Shown here: in pieces, positions 25,559 through 34,616 of the stretch
How positions within the stretch are numbered: position 1 is the stretch's first letter
Layout: every line of letters begins with the position of its first letter
From: CAIOTO01 sp040389165
GTDB taxonomy: Bacteria; Pseudomonadota; Alphaproteobacteria; Paracaedibacterales; CAIOTO01
Length of the DNA stretch: 39,696 nucleotides
NCBI GenBank assembly: GCA_040389165.1
Contig: JAZKAK010000001.1
Location: 1-39,696, forward strand
Direction of reading: 5' to 3'
Position numbers and translations under genes: made by a program
Notes under the pieces: generated by a model
Told to the model about the DNA's origin: nothing
Seen by the model: only the letters and a program-made list of their open reading frames with translations
Databases searched by the model: none

Positions 25559-26314
25559 ATGTCATTTATATCTACGCCTTCTTCAACTTCTCCATCAACT
25601 CTTGTTGCTAAGAAAATCAGCAAAACATACGGTAAACGCCCTATTTTGCAAGGTATTGATTTGCGCTTAACTGAAGGGGAAGCCGTTGGTTTACTAGGCC
25701 CAAATGGCGCAGGAAAGACAACGTGTTTTTCGATTCTAACGGGGCTTGTGAAGCCTGATCTTGGGCAAGTTTATCTGAATGGTGATGACATTACGCACAC
25801 GCCGCTTTATTTCAGGGCGCGTAGTGGAATTGGCTATTTGCCGCAAGATGCTTCGATTTTTCGGGGGATGACCGTTGAAGAAAATATTCTGGCAGCGCTT
25901 GAATTATATGAGAATGATTACGACAAACGGCAAACTTTTTTAAACTTGTTGTTGGATGAATTTTCGATCAGTCATTTGCGCGGTTCTCCAGCCATTGCGT
26001 TATCAGGTGGAGAGCGTCGCCGTGTTGAGATTGCCCGGGCATTGGCCACACGACCTCATTTTCTGTTATTAGATGAACCTCTTGCAGGCATTGACCCGAT
26101 CGCTGTGGGTGAAATTCGTGAAGTTATTTTACACTTAAAATCACTTGGGATCGGGATTTTGATTACGGATCATAATGTGCGCGAGACGTTAGACATTGTT
26201 GATCGCGCCTATATTATTGCAGGCGGCCAAGTCTTGTGCGAAGGCACACCAGAAGAAATCATAGGCAATGAAAATGTTCGCCGTGTTTATTTGGGTGAAC
26301 GGTTTAGTTTGTAG
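25559..26314 (+). CDS. lptB: LPS export ABC transporter ATP-binding protein LptB
   Basis: LptB is the cytoplasmic ATPase of the LptB2FG extractor. The 251-residue product has Walker A GPNGAGKT, Q-loop YLPQDASIFRGMTVEENI (typical of LptB), signature LSGGERRRVEIARAL, Walker B LLLDEPLAGIDP and switch His in ITDHNVRETL. The N-terminus carries an extra Ser/Thr/Pro-rich stretch of about 14 residues. TAGGA lies seven bases before the ATG. The last 11 bases overlap the convergent gene that follows. lptF and lptG are not in the window. Confidence 0.96.
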   Translation: MSFISTPSSTSPSTLVAKKISKTYGKRPILQGIDLRLTEGEAVGLLGPNGAGKTTCFSILTGLVKPDLGQVYLNGDDITHTPLYFRARSGIGYLPQDASIFRGMTVEENILAALELYENDYDKRQTFLNLLLDEFSISHLRGSPAIALSGGERRRVEIARALATRPHFLLLDEPLAGIDPIAVGEIREVILHLKSLGIGILITDHNVRETLDIVDRAYIIAGGQVLCEGTPEEIIGNENVRRVYLGERFSL

Positions 26315-27365
26315 AAATGCGGAGTTCTTCGCTGTCTTGACTTGACTGATCGCTATCTGTTACGTCAATTGGTGATGGAGACTTTGGTTTAAGTCTTTTC
26401 CTTGCTAAATTGGGTGATACATTTTCCTTGTCCATTGATGATGAGGCGCTATATGTTTCATGAATATCTTTTCTTTTCAGCGAATCTATGTGAACATTTA
26501 CTACTACAGTATTTTCAACATAGTCAACATAAGATGCTTCATCTGCTTCTTCAAAATACGCTCCCATACTTCCTTCATATTCTGCAATTCGTTCATATTC
26601 TGCAATAAGTTCATGTTCTGCAATAAGTTCATGTTCTGCAATTGAGTGCGTATTATGAATTTTTTCAACCTCTTTCGTTATTATTATTTCTTCTTCAACC
26701 AAAGAATCAATTTGACGATTTCGTGTACACTCTGCTTGAACGTCTCTATCGTGTGCCGCAATAAGTAAGTAAGTTTCACGTTTTTCAATAGCGCATTGTT
26801 TTTTATAAGCTAATAATTCCTTTTTATCCTGCTCTTTTTTTTCTTCTTTTCTTAATTGAAGAATCAACTCTTCTTCTTCAATTTGATCTTTAAAAATAAA
26901 AGCTTTGTAGCGTTTTTGTACGTCTAAAAGTTCCGCGTATTGCATGCATTTAGCATGATATATACAGTCAAGTCGGAATAATTCATTGGATTTCTCTAGA
27001 GAACTATGTCGTCTTGCAAGCAATTTATCTGTATTTTTTGAATGTAAATAACTTGTTAATTCTAAACATTTAAATAAGCTGTTATATTTAATCTTATATG
27101 TATTTTCCGCTTTTTTTACGTCATCGTGTTTGTTTTTTATTATATTATTTAAAAAATTATAATGTGCGTCAGTAGCACATTTTCTATCCAACTGATGACG
27201 TAAAAAATTTACTGTTTCGATATGGCTTTGTTCGTTCAGCACAGTAGGTAAAAATTGTGGCTGTGTTATACTGATTTGCGATAGAGTATCTTCTCTATTT
27301 TCTGCTGCTTGTAAAATGCTGGTTGCGAGTAATACTAAAGAAAAAAGTTTTAAGTGTTTTGTCAT
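26304..27365 (-). CDS. Secreted coiled-coil protein with six-residue repeats and basic/KEN motifs
   Basis: The 353-residue product has a Sec signal peptide (likely cleavage after ILQA near residue 20) and a long, charged, mostly helical region (about 50-240). Four tandem six-residue repeats follow (AEHELI, AEHELI, AEYERI, AEYEGS; residues 243-266). The C-terminal tail is Ser/Asp-rich and holds a KEN sequence (313-315), a basic cluster ARKRLKPK (321-328) resembling a nuclear localisation signal, and PIDVTDSD (332-339) with an acidic/Ser tail, similar to SUMO-interacting motifs such as VIDLT. These are short linear motifs and may arise by chance. No enzyme domain is recognised. It is convergent with lptB (11-base overlap) and follows a MITE-like element. 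Confidence 0.75.
   Translation of the reverse strand: MTKHLKLFSLVLLATSILQAAENREDTLSQISITQPQFLPTVLNEQSHIETVNFLRHQLDRKCATDAHYNFLNNIIKNKHDDVKKAENTYKIKYNSLFKCLELTSYLHSKNTDKLLARRHSSLEKSNELFRLDCIYHAKCMQYAELLDVQKRYKAFIFKDQIEEEELILQLRKEEKKEQDKKELLAYKKQCAIEKRETYLLIAAHDRDVQAECTRNRQIDSLVEEEIIITKEVEKIHNTHSIAEHELIAEHELIAEYERIAEYEGSMGAYFEEADEASYVDYVENTVVVNVHIDSLKRKDIHETYSASSSMDKENVSPNLARKRLKPKSPSPIDVTDSDQSSQDSEELRISTN
26575..26646. repeat. Four tandem 18-bp coding repeats
   Basis: Four 18-base units (TCATRTTCTGCAATAAGT type) lie head to tail at 26575, 26593, 26611 and 26629. Units 2 and 3 differ at one base. They encode the six-residue repeats of the secreted coiled-coil protein and could vary in copy number between strains without shifting the frame. 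Confidence 0.9.
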
Positions 27366-27390
27366 TTAAGGCCCCATATAAGTGTTATAT

Positions 27391-27553
27391 CATGCTACCC
27401 GTCACTTTTATTTTTCTTACTGTCATTCCCGCGGAGGCGGGGATCCAGGCTGTTTAGCTCTCCCCAAACTCACGGTTTTTAAAGGGGCTTTTCTGGATTC
27501 CCGCCTCCGCGGGAATGACAAGGGTGGAGTGACAAAAAGTGACGGGTAGCATG
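27391..27553. mobile_element. MITE-like element with perfect 9-bp target duplication
   Basis: The element is 163 bp. It has 19-bp terminal inverted repeats CATGCTACCCGTCACTTTT and an inner inverted pair GTCATTCCCGCGGAGGCGGG (27422-27449 and 27492-27519). The 9-bp sequence GTGTTATAT abuts both ends, at 27382-27390 and 27554-27562. It has no coding capacity, so movement would need a transposase from elsewhere. A partial copy is at 1-52. Confidence 0.9.
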
Positions 27554-27562
27554 GTGTTATAT

Positions 27563-27923
27563 AGTCTATATGGGGATGGTTTTTAAAAATACAAGAGGAG
27601 GTATCTGTTTTTTTAGAAAAAGAAATATTTTTTTACGAACGGGTCTCATTTAAGAGGGCGCAAAAAACCACTATCACGTTTATCTAAAATAAAGATTTTC
27701 CTCCTCATGCTTAAAAGTATGATGAAAAATGAGCAACGTATAATTGTTCGCTGAACTGCTGAGCTTTTATTCATTTACCCTATGATTCTAACTTTCTGAA
27801 CGTTTATTCTTTTCTCTGTCTTTAAGTAGTTCAGTATCGTACCCTAAAAGATATTACTAAAAACTAGACAAAACATAAAAAAACGCATACCTTCGGGGGT
27901 ATACTTGCGTGGGTATATTTTGT
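27563..27923. other. Non-coding region before tRNA-Arg
   Basis: No gene is seen in about 360 bp of AT-rich sequence. The only structure noted is ATACC-TTCGGG-GGTAT at about 27887-27902. On the minus strand it is followed by GCGTTTTTTT, so it could be a weak minus-strand terminator shielding the downstream tRNA/bamB region. A TATATT lies at 27914-27919, too close to the tRNA to be its -10 box. Confidence 0.4.
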
Positions 27924-28000
27924 GTTCCCGTAGCTCAGCCGGATAGAGCGCAGGATTCCTAATCTTGAGGCCGTGGGTTCGAATCCCGCCGGGGACACCA
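27924..28000 (+). tRNA. tRNA-Arg (anticodon CCT)
   Basis: The 77-base cloverleaf has acceptor GTTCCCG pairing with CGGGGAC (one G-T pair), D-arm GCTC...GAGC, anticodon stem CAGGA/TCTTG with loop TTCCTAA (anticodon CCT, reading AGG), T-arm GTGGG-TTCGAAT-CCCGC, discriminator A and encoded CCA. It lies 25 bases upstream of bamB. Confidence 0.96.
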
Positions 28001-28025
28001 TTTTAAAGAGGTATTAAAACATAAA

Positions 28026-29363
28026 ATGAAGAAATTCAAACAATACATCGACAAGTACGTATCTGCAATCGTCAGTCATTCACTACTCGGTGTAGTAACG
28101 CTTTTGCTTGTGGCCTGCGATAGTAAAGATACGACGCCGTTGCCGGGAGAACGCGTTTCTTTTTTGAATTTCACAGCAACTGTTAAAGCTGATCCATCGA
28201 TAGCAGGGATGCTTGTGACTGTGCCAGCGGCTGTAACGAATACGGTGTGGTCGCAAATGGGCGGCCGGGTTGACCATACGTTGATGAACGTTTCACTGGG
28301 TGAAAAGCTTACGCCTCTTTGGGAGCGTTCCGTTGGTACGGGATCAAGTGATGACCAGCGATTGCTTGCAAGCCCTATTACGGACGAAAATCATGCATAC
28401 ACCATGGATGCTGAAGGCGTCGTGACTGCACTTTCTCTCAAAACGGGTGAAGTCGTCTGGAAAAAGAGCACATCTCCAGAAGAACATGTTCATGACACAC
28501 TTGGTGGTGGTATCGGCGTGGATAACGGCGTTGTGTTCGCAACGACATCTTTTGGTGAAGTTGTTGCTTTGAAAGCAGACACAGGTGATGAAATCTGGCG
28601 CAAGACAGGATATGCACCGTTCCGGTCTTCTCCTTCTATAAAGGATGGACATGTATATTGCCAATCAATTAATAACGAGCTAATTACATTGTCTGTGTCA
28701 ACAGGCGACCTTGTGTGGAGTCATAGTGGAATTCCTGAGTCAGCACTACTTCTTGGTGGCGGTAAGCCAGCATGTTCAGGCGATACCGTGCTCGTTGCCT
28801 ATACGTCTGGTGAAGTTCATGCATTGAGCCAAACCAACGGACAAGTTTTATGGTCTGACACGATCACGCCAGTGGCACGTATTGACACGGTAACAAGTAT
28901 CCCACACATTCGCGCACGACCGGTTGTTGATGATAACCAGGTGTTTGTCATTAGTCACGGTGGCCGTATGACTGCAATTGATTTTAAGACCGGAACGCGT
29001 CAGTGGCAAAAAGAATTGGGTGGTATTCGTACCCCTGTTGTCGCCGGTGAATTTGTGTTCGTATTGACAAACATGAATGAATTGGTTTGTTTGGACCGAA
29101 AGTTAGGTGCCATTTATTGGGTTGCAGGTCTGCCGCTTGTTGATGAAGATGAAGGTGCTGTTCATTTTGCAGGCCCAATCATGGCAGGTGATACACTCAT
29201 TGTGACCTCAAGCAAAGGCGAGATCATACGTCTTAATCCACGTAATGGTGAGATTCTAAATAAAACGAAAGTTGATGGCGGTGCCATTTTCTTAGCGCCA
29301 ATAGTCGCACAGAATACACTGTATGCATTAACAGATAACGCGGTACTTCATGCCTTCCACTAA
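28026..29363 (+). CDS. bamB: BamB-like PQQ-repeat outer-membrane assembly lipoprotein
   Basis: BamB is a lipoprotein of the BAM complex that helps BamA insert beta-barrels into the outer membrane. The 445-residue product has a lipoprotein signal ending in lipobox LVAC (Cys31), then a beta-propeller of PQQ-type blades with repeated [LI]xxxTGxxxW motifs (LKTGEVVWKK, ADTGDEIWRK, STGDLVWSH, NGQVLWSD, TGTRQWQK). Its position immediately before der, with a 14-base overlap, is the standard alphaproteobacterial arrangement and supports BamB over a dehydrogenase. No catalytic residues of quinoprotein dehydrogenases are apparent. The pre-lipobox segment is rather long (30 residues). Confidence 0.9.
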   Translation: MKKFKQYIDKYVSAIVSHSLLGVVTLLLVACDSKDTTPLPGERVSFLNFTATVKADPSIAGMLVTVPAAVTNTVWSQMGGRVDHTLMNVSLGEKLTPLWERSVGTGSSDDQRLLASPITDENHAYTMDAEGVVTALSLKTGEVVWKKSTSPEEHVHDTLGGGIGVDNGVVFATTSFGEVVALKADTGDEIWRKTGYAPFRSSPSIKDGHVYCQSINNELITLSVSTGDLVWSHSGIPESALLLGGGKPACSGDTVLVAYTSGEVHALSQTNGQVLWSDTITPVARIDTVTSIPHIRARPVVDDNQVFVISHGGRMTAIDFKTGTRQWQKELGGIRTPVVAGEFVFVLTNMNELVCLDRKLGAIYWVAGLPLVDEDEGAVHFAGPIMAGDTLIVTSSKGEIIRLNPRNGEILNKTKVDGGAIFLAPIVAQNTLYALTDNAVLHAFH

Positions 29364-30825
29364 TCAATTCAATAATGACTCACAGAATGAACTGCCAATT
29401 GTTGCTATCGTAGGTAGACCAAATGTTGGTAAATCAACCCTTTTCAATCGTCTTGTTGGTAGGCGTATGGCATTGGTTTACGATCAGCCTGGTGTAACAC
29501 GTGACCGAAAAATTGCAAAAGCAGAATTTGCAGGTATGACGTTTACGCTGATGGATACACCGGGTCTATTTGATCCAGGCGAAGGTGATCAGCCAGCTAT
29601 CGTAACAGAAGGAATGCGTAAGCAAGCACTTAAAGCACTTGCTGAAGCAACAATTATTTTGTTTGTAATTGATGGACGCCTTGGCTGCACACCATACGAT
29701 CAAGATCTTGCCAAAATGCTGAGAAAGCAAAATGTACCTGTTATCGTAACCGTCAATAAATGTGAAGGCAAAGGGAGCGAGGCTGGTGTTAGCGATGCTC
29801 ATCGTCTCGGACTCGGTGAAGTTGTTGCAATTTCTGCGGAACATGGCGTTGGTATGGATGATCTGCACGAAGCTTTAGCGGAATACATTCCCATTGATTA
29901 TGGCGTTGATGAAGAAGAAGAGTTTAAAGAAAAACACGTCTTTGATTCAGAAGAAGCAATAGCGGAAGCAGATGCGCATCGTCTTAAGCGCTCACTTAAA
30001 ATAGCCATTCTTGGTCGCCCTAATGTGGGCAAATCAACGTTAGTTAATGCATTGCTCGAAGAAGAAGCACAGCTTACCGCTGATTATCCAGGCGTCACAC
30101 GCGATTCTATTTCGTTTGCATGGAACTACAAAGATCGTGCGATAGAACTTGTTGATACTGCCGGCATTCGGCGTAAAAGCAAAGTCGATGGAGATGTTGA
30201 AAAACTTGCTGTCTATGATGCTGAGCGGACGATGCGTTTCGCTGAAATTGTTGTATTAGTCATTGATGCGTCCATCCCTACAGATGAACTTATTGAAAAA
30301 CAAGATCTCATGCTGGCGTCAACAGTTCTGGAAGAGGGACGTGGCCTGATTATTGCGCTTAACAAGTGGGATCTCGTCAAAAATCCTGAAGCAACATTAA
30401 AGCATGTGCATGAACAACTTGAGATTCAGTTAACCCAAGCACGCGGCATTCAATGTGTGACATTGTCTGCACTTAAAGGGCACCACCTGACAACCATGAT
30501 GGATCAAGTGTTGCTCATGGAAAAAATGTGGAACCGTCGCATACCAACACCTGAGCTAAATCGTTGGTTGCAATTCACAGTCGATGCACATCCAACACCA
30601 ATCGTGTCGGGTCACAGAATTCGCTTGAAATATATGACGCAAATTAAAACGCGCCCACCAACGTTTAAAGTATTTTGTACAAAAGCATCTGACTTGCCTG
30701 ATTCATATGTACGTTACTTAACGAACTCACTCCGTCGTGACTTTAAAATGCCAGCGGTACCGATCAGATTCCAGTTTAAGTCACAGAAGAATCCGTATGA
30801 AATGACTGGCAGAATAAAGAGCTAA
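29350..30825 (+). CDS. der: Ribosome-associated GTPase Der (EngA)
   Basis: Der is an essential tandem GTPase required for 50S ribosomal subunit maturation. The 491-residue product has two G domains, with P-loops GRPNVGKS at 22-29 and 222-229. The G3 motifs are DTPG and DTAG and the G4 motifs are NKCE and NKWD. A C-terminal KH-like domain ends in RDFKMPAVPIRFQFKSQKNPYE, diagnostic of the family. The linker between the G domains is acidic. It overlaps bamB by 14 bases, so translation of the two is probably coupled. Confidence 0.98.
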   Translation: MPSTNQFNNDSQNELPIVAIVGRPNVGKSTLFNRLVGRRMALVYDQPGVTRDRKIAKAEFAGMTFTLMDTPGLFDPGEGDQPAIVTEGMRKQALKALAEATIILFVIDGRLGCTPYDQDLAKMLRKQNVPVIVTVNKCEGKGSEAGVSDAHRLGLGEVVAISAEHGVGMDDLHEALAEYIPIDYGVDEEEEFKEKHVFDSEEAIAEADAHRLKRSLKIAILGRPNVGKSTLVNALLEEEAQLTADYPGVTRDSISFAWNYKDRAIELVDTAGIRRKSKVDGDVEKLAVYDAERTMRFAEIVVLVIDASIPTDELIEKQDLMLASTVLEEGRGLIIALNKWDLVKNPEATLKHVHEQLEIQLTQARGIQCVTLSALKGHHLTTMMDQVLLMEKMWNRRIPTPELNRWLQFTVDAHPTPIVSGHRIRLKYMTQIKTRPPTFKVFCTKASDLPDSYVRYLTNSLRRDFKMPAVPIRFQFKSQKNPYEMTGRIKS

Positions 30826-31157
30826 TAATACCGTTTTCAAAAAGTTTTGAGTAGTAAGACATCAAAATTCGAGGTGCGCAGTGTACACTTGTACATGAGC
30901 AACAGAGATATTGCAGAGGACTGCACTAATTGAAAGTTAGTGAAAATGGTATAACGACTAATTTCCAAAATAAAATAGTGTAAGGTCTCGCCATCATCAC
31001 GAGCTGCCGCAGGCAGCGTGGTGATCCATGTATTTAACAGAACCTGGATGGCCACGCCCAGTGCGGGGCTCGCCATGATGGTGGTACACATTCTTTTAAA
31101 TGACTTAATACTGAAAATGGTATAATCAGCAAAGTATTGGATGAGATTTTTAAGGCT
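30826..31157. repeat. Spacer with a double-hairpin palindromic repeat
   Basis: A well-formed copy of the double-hairpin repeat occupies 30991-31082: ATCACGAGCTGCC-GCA-GGCAGCGTGGTGAT, then CCTGGATGGCCACGCCC facing GGGGCTCGCCATGATGG. A 14-bp direct repeat TGAAAATGGTATAA lies on both sides (30941-30954 and 31112-31125). The spacer separates the convergent der and mraY genes. No gene is supported. Confidence 0.75.
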
Positions 31158-32246
31158 CTAACGAATCTTTAATGTTGAAAGTCCAATCAACGCTAAAATA
31201 GCTGCGATAATCCAAAAGCGAATAACGATGGTTGCCTCTGCCCAGCCTTTTTTCTCGAAATGATGGTGTATAGGTGCCATCAGAAATATGCGCTTACGTG
31301 TCAGTTTGAAATAGCCTACTTGCAAGATAACCGAAACAGCTTCTAACACAAAAAGCCCACCGACGATGGCAAGTACAAATTCATGCTTTGTGAGGACGCC
31401 AATACAACCAAGTGCGCCACCTACGGCAAGTGATCCTGTATCCCCCATGAATATGCGTGCGGGGGGAGCATTGAACCATAAAAATCCTAAGCCTGCGCCA
31501 ATGAGTGAACTTAGAAATACACATAACTCGCCCGCATGCGCGACATAATGAATTTGCAAATAATTAGAAAACATAACGTTTCCAACAAGATAGCTAATGA
31601 TTAAAAATGTGGCTGACGCAATGATAACAGGCCCAATGGCCAGCCCATCAAGTCCATCCGTTAAATTCACAGCATTCGAGGCACCAACGACTACAAACAC
31701 ACCCCATGGAATATAGAACCAGCCTAGATTGATGAAGAAATCTTTCATAAATGGAAATGTCAATGCATGGTTCAACTCATGCGGAACAGCATCGCCAACA
31801 TACCATACAGCAAGGCAACCAATAAGACTTTGAAAGAGCAGTTTCATTCTGCCCGATAACCCATGGTGTGTGCGTTTTGTTAATTTTAGAAAATCATCGT
31901 AAGCACCAAGCATGCCATAGGAGAGTGTGACTAATAAAATTGCCCAAATATAATGATTGGTTAAATCTGCCCACAGCAATGTGCTTAATGTAAGAGAAAA
32001 TAAGATGAGTACTCCACCCATCGTTGGCGTGCCTTTTTTGGTAAGCAGGTGCGACGCGGGGCCATCATCACGAATAGGTTGCCCTTCTGCTTGTTTGCTT
32101 TTAAGCCATCTAATAAGTGGATCACCCATGATAAAGCTAATAATAAGAGCCGTTAACAGAGCGGCGCCTGTGCGAAACGTAATATAACGAAGCAGATTGA
32201 GAGCGCTAAAGGATTCTACGTAACCGTAGAGGAAATTATATAACAT
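31158..32246 (-). CDS. mraY: Phospho-N-acetylmuramoyl-pentapeptide-transferase
   Basis: MraY transfers phospho-MurNAc-pentapeptide to undecaprenyl phosphate to form lipid I. The 362-residue polytopic membrane protein has TPTMGG (73-78), the paired catalytic aspartates GAYDDF (Asp117, Asp118), NLTDGLDGLA, FMGDTGSLAVGG and the HHHFEKKGW loop. All hallmark residues are intact. The gene is isolated from the division/cell-wall cluster (murF, murD, ftsW) where it normally lies, suggesting cluster break-up in this lineage. It implies that at least lipid I synthesis is kept. Confidence 0.98.
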   Translation of the reverse strand: MLYNFLYGYVESFSALNLLRYITFRTGAALLTALIISFIMGDPLIRWLKSKQAEGQPIRDDGPASHLLTKKGTPTMGGVLILFSLTLSTLLWADLTNHYIWAILLVTLSYGMLGAYDDFLKLTKRTHHGLSGRMKLLFQSLIGCLAVWYVGDAVPHELNHALTFPFMKDFFINLGWFYIPWGVFVVVGASNAVNLTDGLDGLAIGPVIIASATFLIISYLVGNVMFSNYLQIHYVAHAGELCVFLSSLIGAGLGFLWFNAPPARIFMGDTGSLAVGGALGCIGVLTKHEFVLAIVGGLFVLEAVSVILQVGYFKLTRKRIFLMAPIHHHFEKKGWAEATIVIRFWIIAAILALIGLSTLKIR

Positions 32247-32347
32247 ATAGGTGTGTTCTTAAGTGAATTGTTGAAAATTAGCATGTGCCTTTCGGCCTTT
32301 AAATAGTCACGAATGATCTTTATCGTGTTCGAAAATAGTATGTGAGG

Positions 32348-33778
32348 CTACCAGATACCCAGAACTTTCCACCAGAGACCGCCAATACCAAGCCAAATAA
32401 GTATATTGACAACGCTGATAATTAAGCCGTTTTTCCACCAGTCTGGCAACGTTACATACCCCGCGGCATATAAAACAGCACCTGCAGATGTGCCATAATG
32501 GGTCATGCTTGAAAATAAACTGCTGAAGAATGCTAAGACGAGTGCTGCAAGTAATGGCGGCGTCCCAACGGAGATGCTTACCATTAAAAAGGCAGCATAC
32601 ATAGAGCTAACATGGGCTGTATTGCTGGCGAAGAAATAATGACTGTAAAAATAAGATAAGATAAGCGTTAAGAAGGCCATCTGCCAAGACCAGCCCTTAA
32701 CAATTTCACCGACAGATCCGCTGAACCAACCGATAAAACCAAATTTATCAAGAAACGTTGACATTGTTACTAAAATAGCAAGCCAGACCAATGTGTGCCA
32801 TGCTTCATGTTCAAGTAATACGTCACGCCAATCAATGACATTTGCGGCTAGCAAAAGACATAAACCTAACAGCGCCGCTGTCGGTGCGCTAATCTTCACG
32901 CCAAAAATAAATTCAAAATCAGCTGTTTCACCGACCATCCACAAGACGAGCATAATGAAAAATATCCCAGCCATAGTCCATTCTTTGGCGCTCATTGGCC
33001 CCATTTCTCTGAGCCTATTTTTGGCAAGATCTACGGCTTCTGGAAAATAGCGAACTTTAGGTGGGTAAATAATATACAACACAAATGGGATAACAATCAG
33101 GCTAACAAGGCCAGGAATGATTGCTGCATTAAACCAATTGATCCATGTGATTTCTACGCCTTGTTGCATTGCTAGGCTTTGTGCCAATGGATTCGCCGCC
33201 ATGGCTGTTAGAAACATAGCGCTGGTAATAAGGTTTCCATGAAAGCTGACTTGGGCTAAAAAACTGCCCAGTTTCTTTTCAGTATGATTCTTAGGAGAGC
33301 TGCCAAGTGCTTCTGAAATAGATTTTATGATGGGAAGCATAATTCCACCCGTTCGCGCTGAGTTGCTGGGAACAAAAGGTGCAATAACAAGTTCTGTAAA
33401 AATAACACCGTAGCCTAGACCAAGCGTGCTGGATCCTAACAGTCTAACAAAGCAGTAAGCAACACGTGTGCCAAGATTCGTTTTAACAAAGCCTCGTGCG
33501 ATGAAAAACACAAACACAACAAGCCAGATAATGGATTTACTAAAGCCACTTAAGCCTTCTTCGAGTGTGAGGACCCCGGTGAGCGTTGCCGCAAGCATGC
33601 CCATAAGCGCTAACGTTCCCATGGGGAAAGGTTTTAGAATGATGGCTGTAATGGTTGCGACAAAAATAGAAAATAGATGCCATGCTTTTGGCTCGACACC
33701 GATGGGCATAGGGAAATTCCAGAGCAAAATACCAACCAGAATGGATACTGCGAATTTTATTAATTTAGTGCGGCTCAA
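32348..33778 (-). CDS. DASS family dicarboxylate/anion carrier (2-oxoglutarate/malate translocator-like)
   Basis: A 476-residue polytopic membrane protein of the divalent anion:Na+ symporter family. Both substrate/sodium clamp motifs are present, SNS at 138-140 (PFVPSNSARTGG) and SNT in FFASNTAHVSS, along with the VFVFFIARGFVKTNLGTRVAY and THYGTSAGAVLY regions. Overall it resembles plastid 2-oxoglutarate/malate translocators and chlamydial relatives. Such carriers import or exchange dicarboxylates, a plausible way for an intracellular bacterium to use host TCA intermediates. The start is TTG, supported by GGAGG six bases upstream (33785-33789). The exact substrate is not determinable. Confidence 0.92.
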   Translation of the reverse strand: MSRTKLIKFAVSILVGILLWNFPMPIGVEPKAWHLFSIFVATITAIILKPFPMGTLALMGMLAATLTGVLTLEEGLSGFSKSIIWLVVFVFFIARGFVKTNLGTRVAYCFVRLLGSSTLGLGYGVIFTELVIAPFVPSNSARTGGIMLPIIKSISEALGSSPKNHTEKKLGSFLAQVSFHGNLITSAMFLTAMAANPLAQSLAMQQGVEITWINWFNAAIIPGLVSLIVIPFVLYIIYPPKVRYFPEAVDLAKNRLREMGPMSAKEWTMAGIFFIMLVLWMVGETADFEFIFGVKISAPTAALLGLCLLLAANVIDWRDVLLEHEAWHTLVWLAILVTMSTFLDKFGFIGWFSGSVGEIVKGWSWQMAFLTLILSYFYSHYFFASNTAHVSSMYAAFLMVSISVGTPPLLAALVLAFFSSLFSSMTHYGTSAGAVLYAAGYVTLPDWWKNGLIISVVNILIWLGIGGLWWKVLGIW

Positions 33779-34020
33779 GGAAGACCTCCGTAGAAAAAGC
33801 CAATATTATTATCTATTGAAATAGGGTGGCAAAATTTACCATGTAAACGTCAAGAATGAACTGGAAATGTGGGAAATTCAAGGGAAAAATGATGCACTAA
33901 TGGTGAATAATAAAGCGATATGCAGTGGGCGAAGTTGAGTATTTTTAAAGACCAATGCGTTAGGAAATGCACTCGTCTTTTCAGGGTGAGTAACGTGTTA
34001 GATGTTAAGGGGAATAATGG

Positions 34021-34479
34021 CTAATTTTCCACATCAGAATCAGTATCTTCGTCTGAGTCCACAAGCCTGAAATGTTCAGGAATGGTGAGAATAAGCATCA
34101 CGTGTATTGAATCTCCCATGGGGCGTAGTTCGGTTGTAGCTGATAGTGCTCCTACTAAATTGCCGCCATATTTTATCTCAGGTTTTTCGCCACTATATGT
34201 GCTTGATGAAAATACCACATAGCTGTAGCTGCCGGCCTCATAATCACCGGCACTTAATGCCAAATCTATAACAATTAATGCGTTATTTGTAATACTTATT
34301 TTGCTATACTTTTTTGGGACTCGCAGTGCAGAAGCTGTATTGCTAACAGGTGTAATGTTAAAGAAGTACCTCATTCTGGCATGGTTAGTTAAGAGGAGTT
34401 CCGTTGAATTTAAAGAATCGGCAGACATTGCAACATTGGTGAATAATAAAATTGCGACGAGGTGAGGTAGTTTGTACAT
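34021..34479 (-). CDS. Small secreted protein with acidic tail (hypothetical)
   Basis: The 152-residue product has a Sec signal peptide (cleavage likely after AMSA near residue 20), a compact domain rich in beta-type residues (ISITNNALIVIDLAL, YSYVVFSSSTYSG, IHVMLILTIPEHF) and a C-terminal acidic/serine tail (DSDEDTDSDVEN). AAAGGA lies about six bases before the ATG. I do not recognise the fold. It stands between the DASS carrier and the CinA-like gene, all on the minus strand but with sizeable gaps, so probably not one operon. A similar acidic tail also ends the homeodomain-like protein. Confidence 0.65.
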   Translation of the reverse strand: MYKLPHLVAILLFTNVAMSADSLNSTELLLTNHARMRYFFNITPVSNTASALRVPKKYSKISITNNALIVIDLALSAGDYEAGSYSYVVFSSSTYSGEKPEIKYGGNLVGALSATTELRPMGDSIHVMLILTIPEHFRLVDSDEDTDSDVEN

Positions 34480-34616
34480 GAAAATTCCTTTCGCATAGAT
34501 AGTATGACATTAAATATCGAACGCCATTGGATGTTATTTTAGGCAAAATAGCATCAAAATAAATCTTTTTTATGTGTTCTTCAATATAATATGGTTTTTT
34601 TAATTAGTTATCAGCG

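Noticed and set aside
26575..26646. CRISPR-like array
   Set aside because: The repeats are contiguous 18-bp units without spacers, inside a coding frame. No CRISPR array or cas gene is present in the window.
27900..27919. TATACT and TATATT as the -10 box of the tRNA promoter
   Set aside because: The TATATT is only a few bases from the tRNA 5' end, and the TATACT has no -35 partner at suitable spacing.
30837..31091. 84-codon minus-strand frame between der and mraY
   Set aside because: It runs straight through a palindromic repeat and has no plausible start signal or recognisable protein character.
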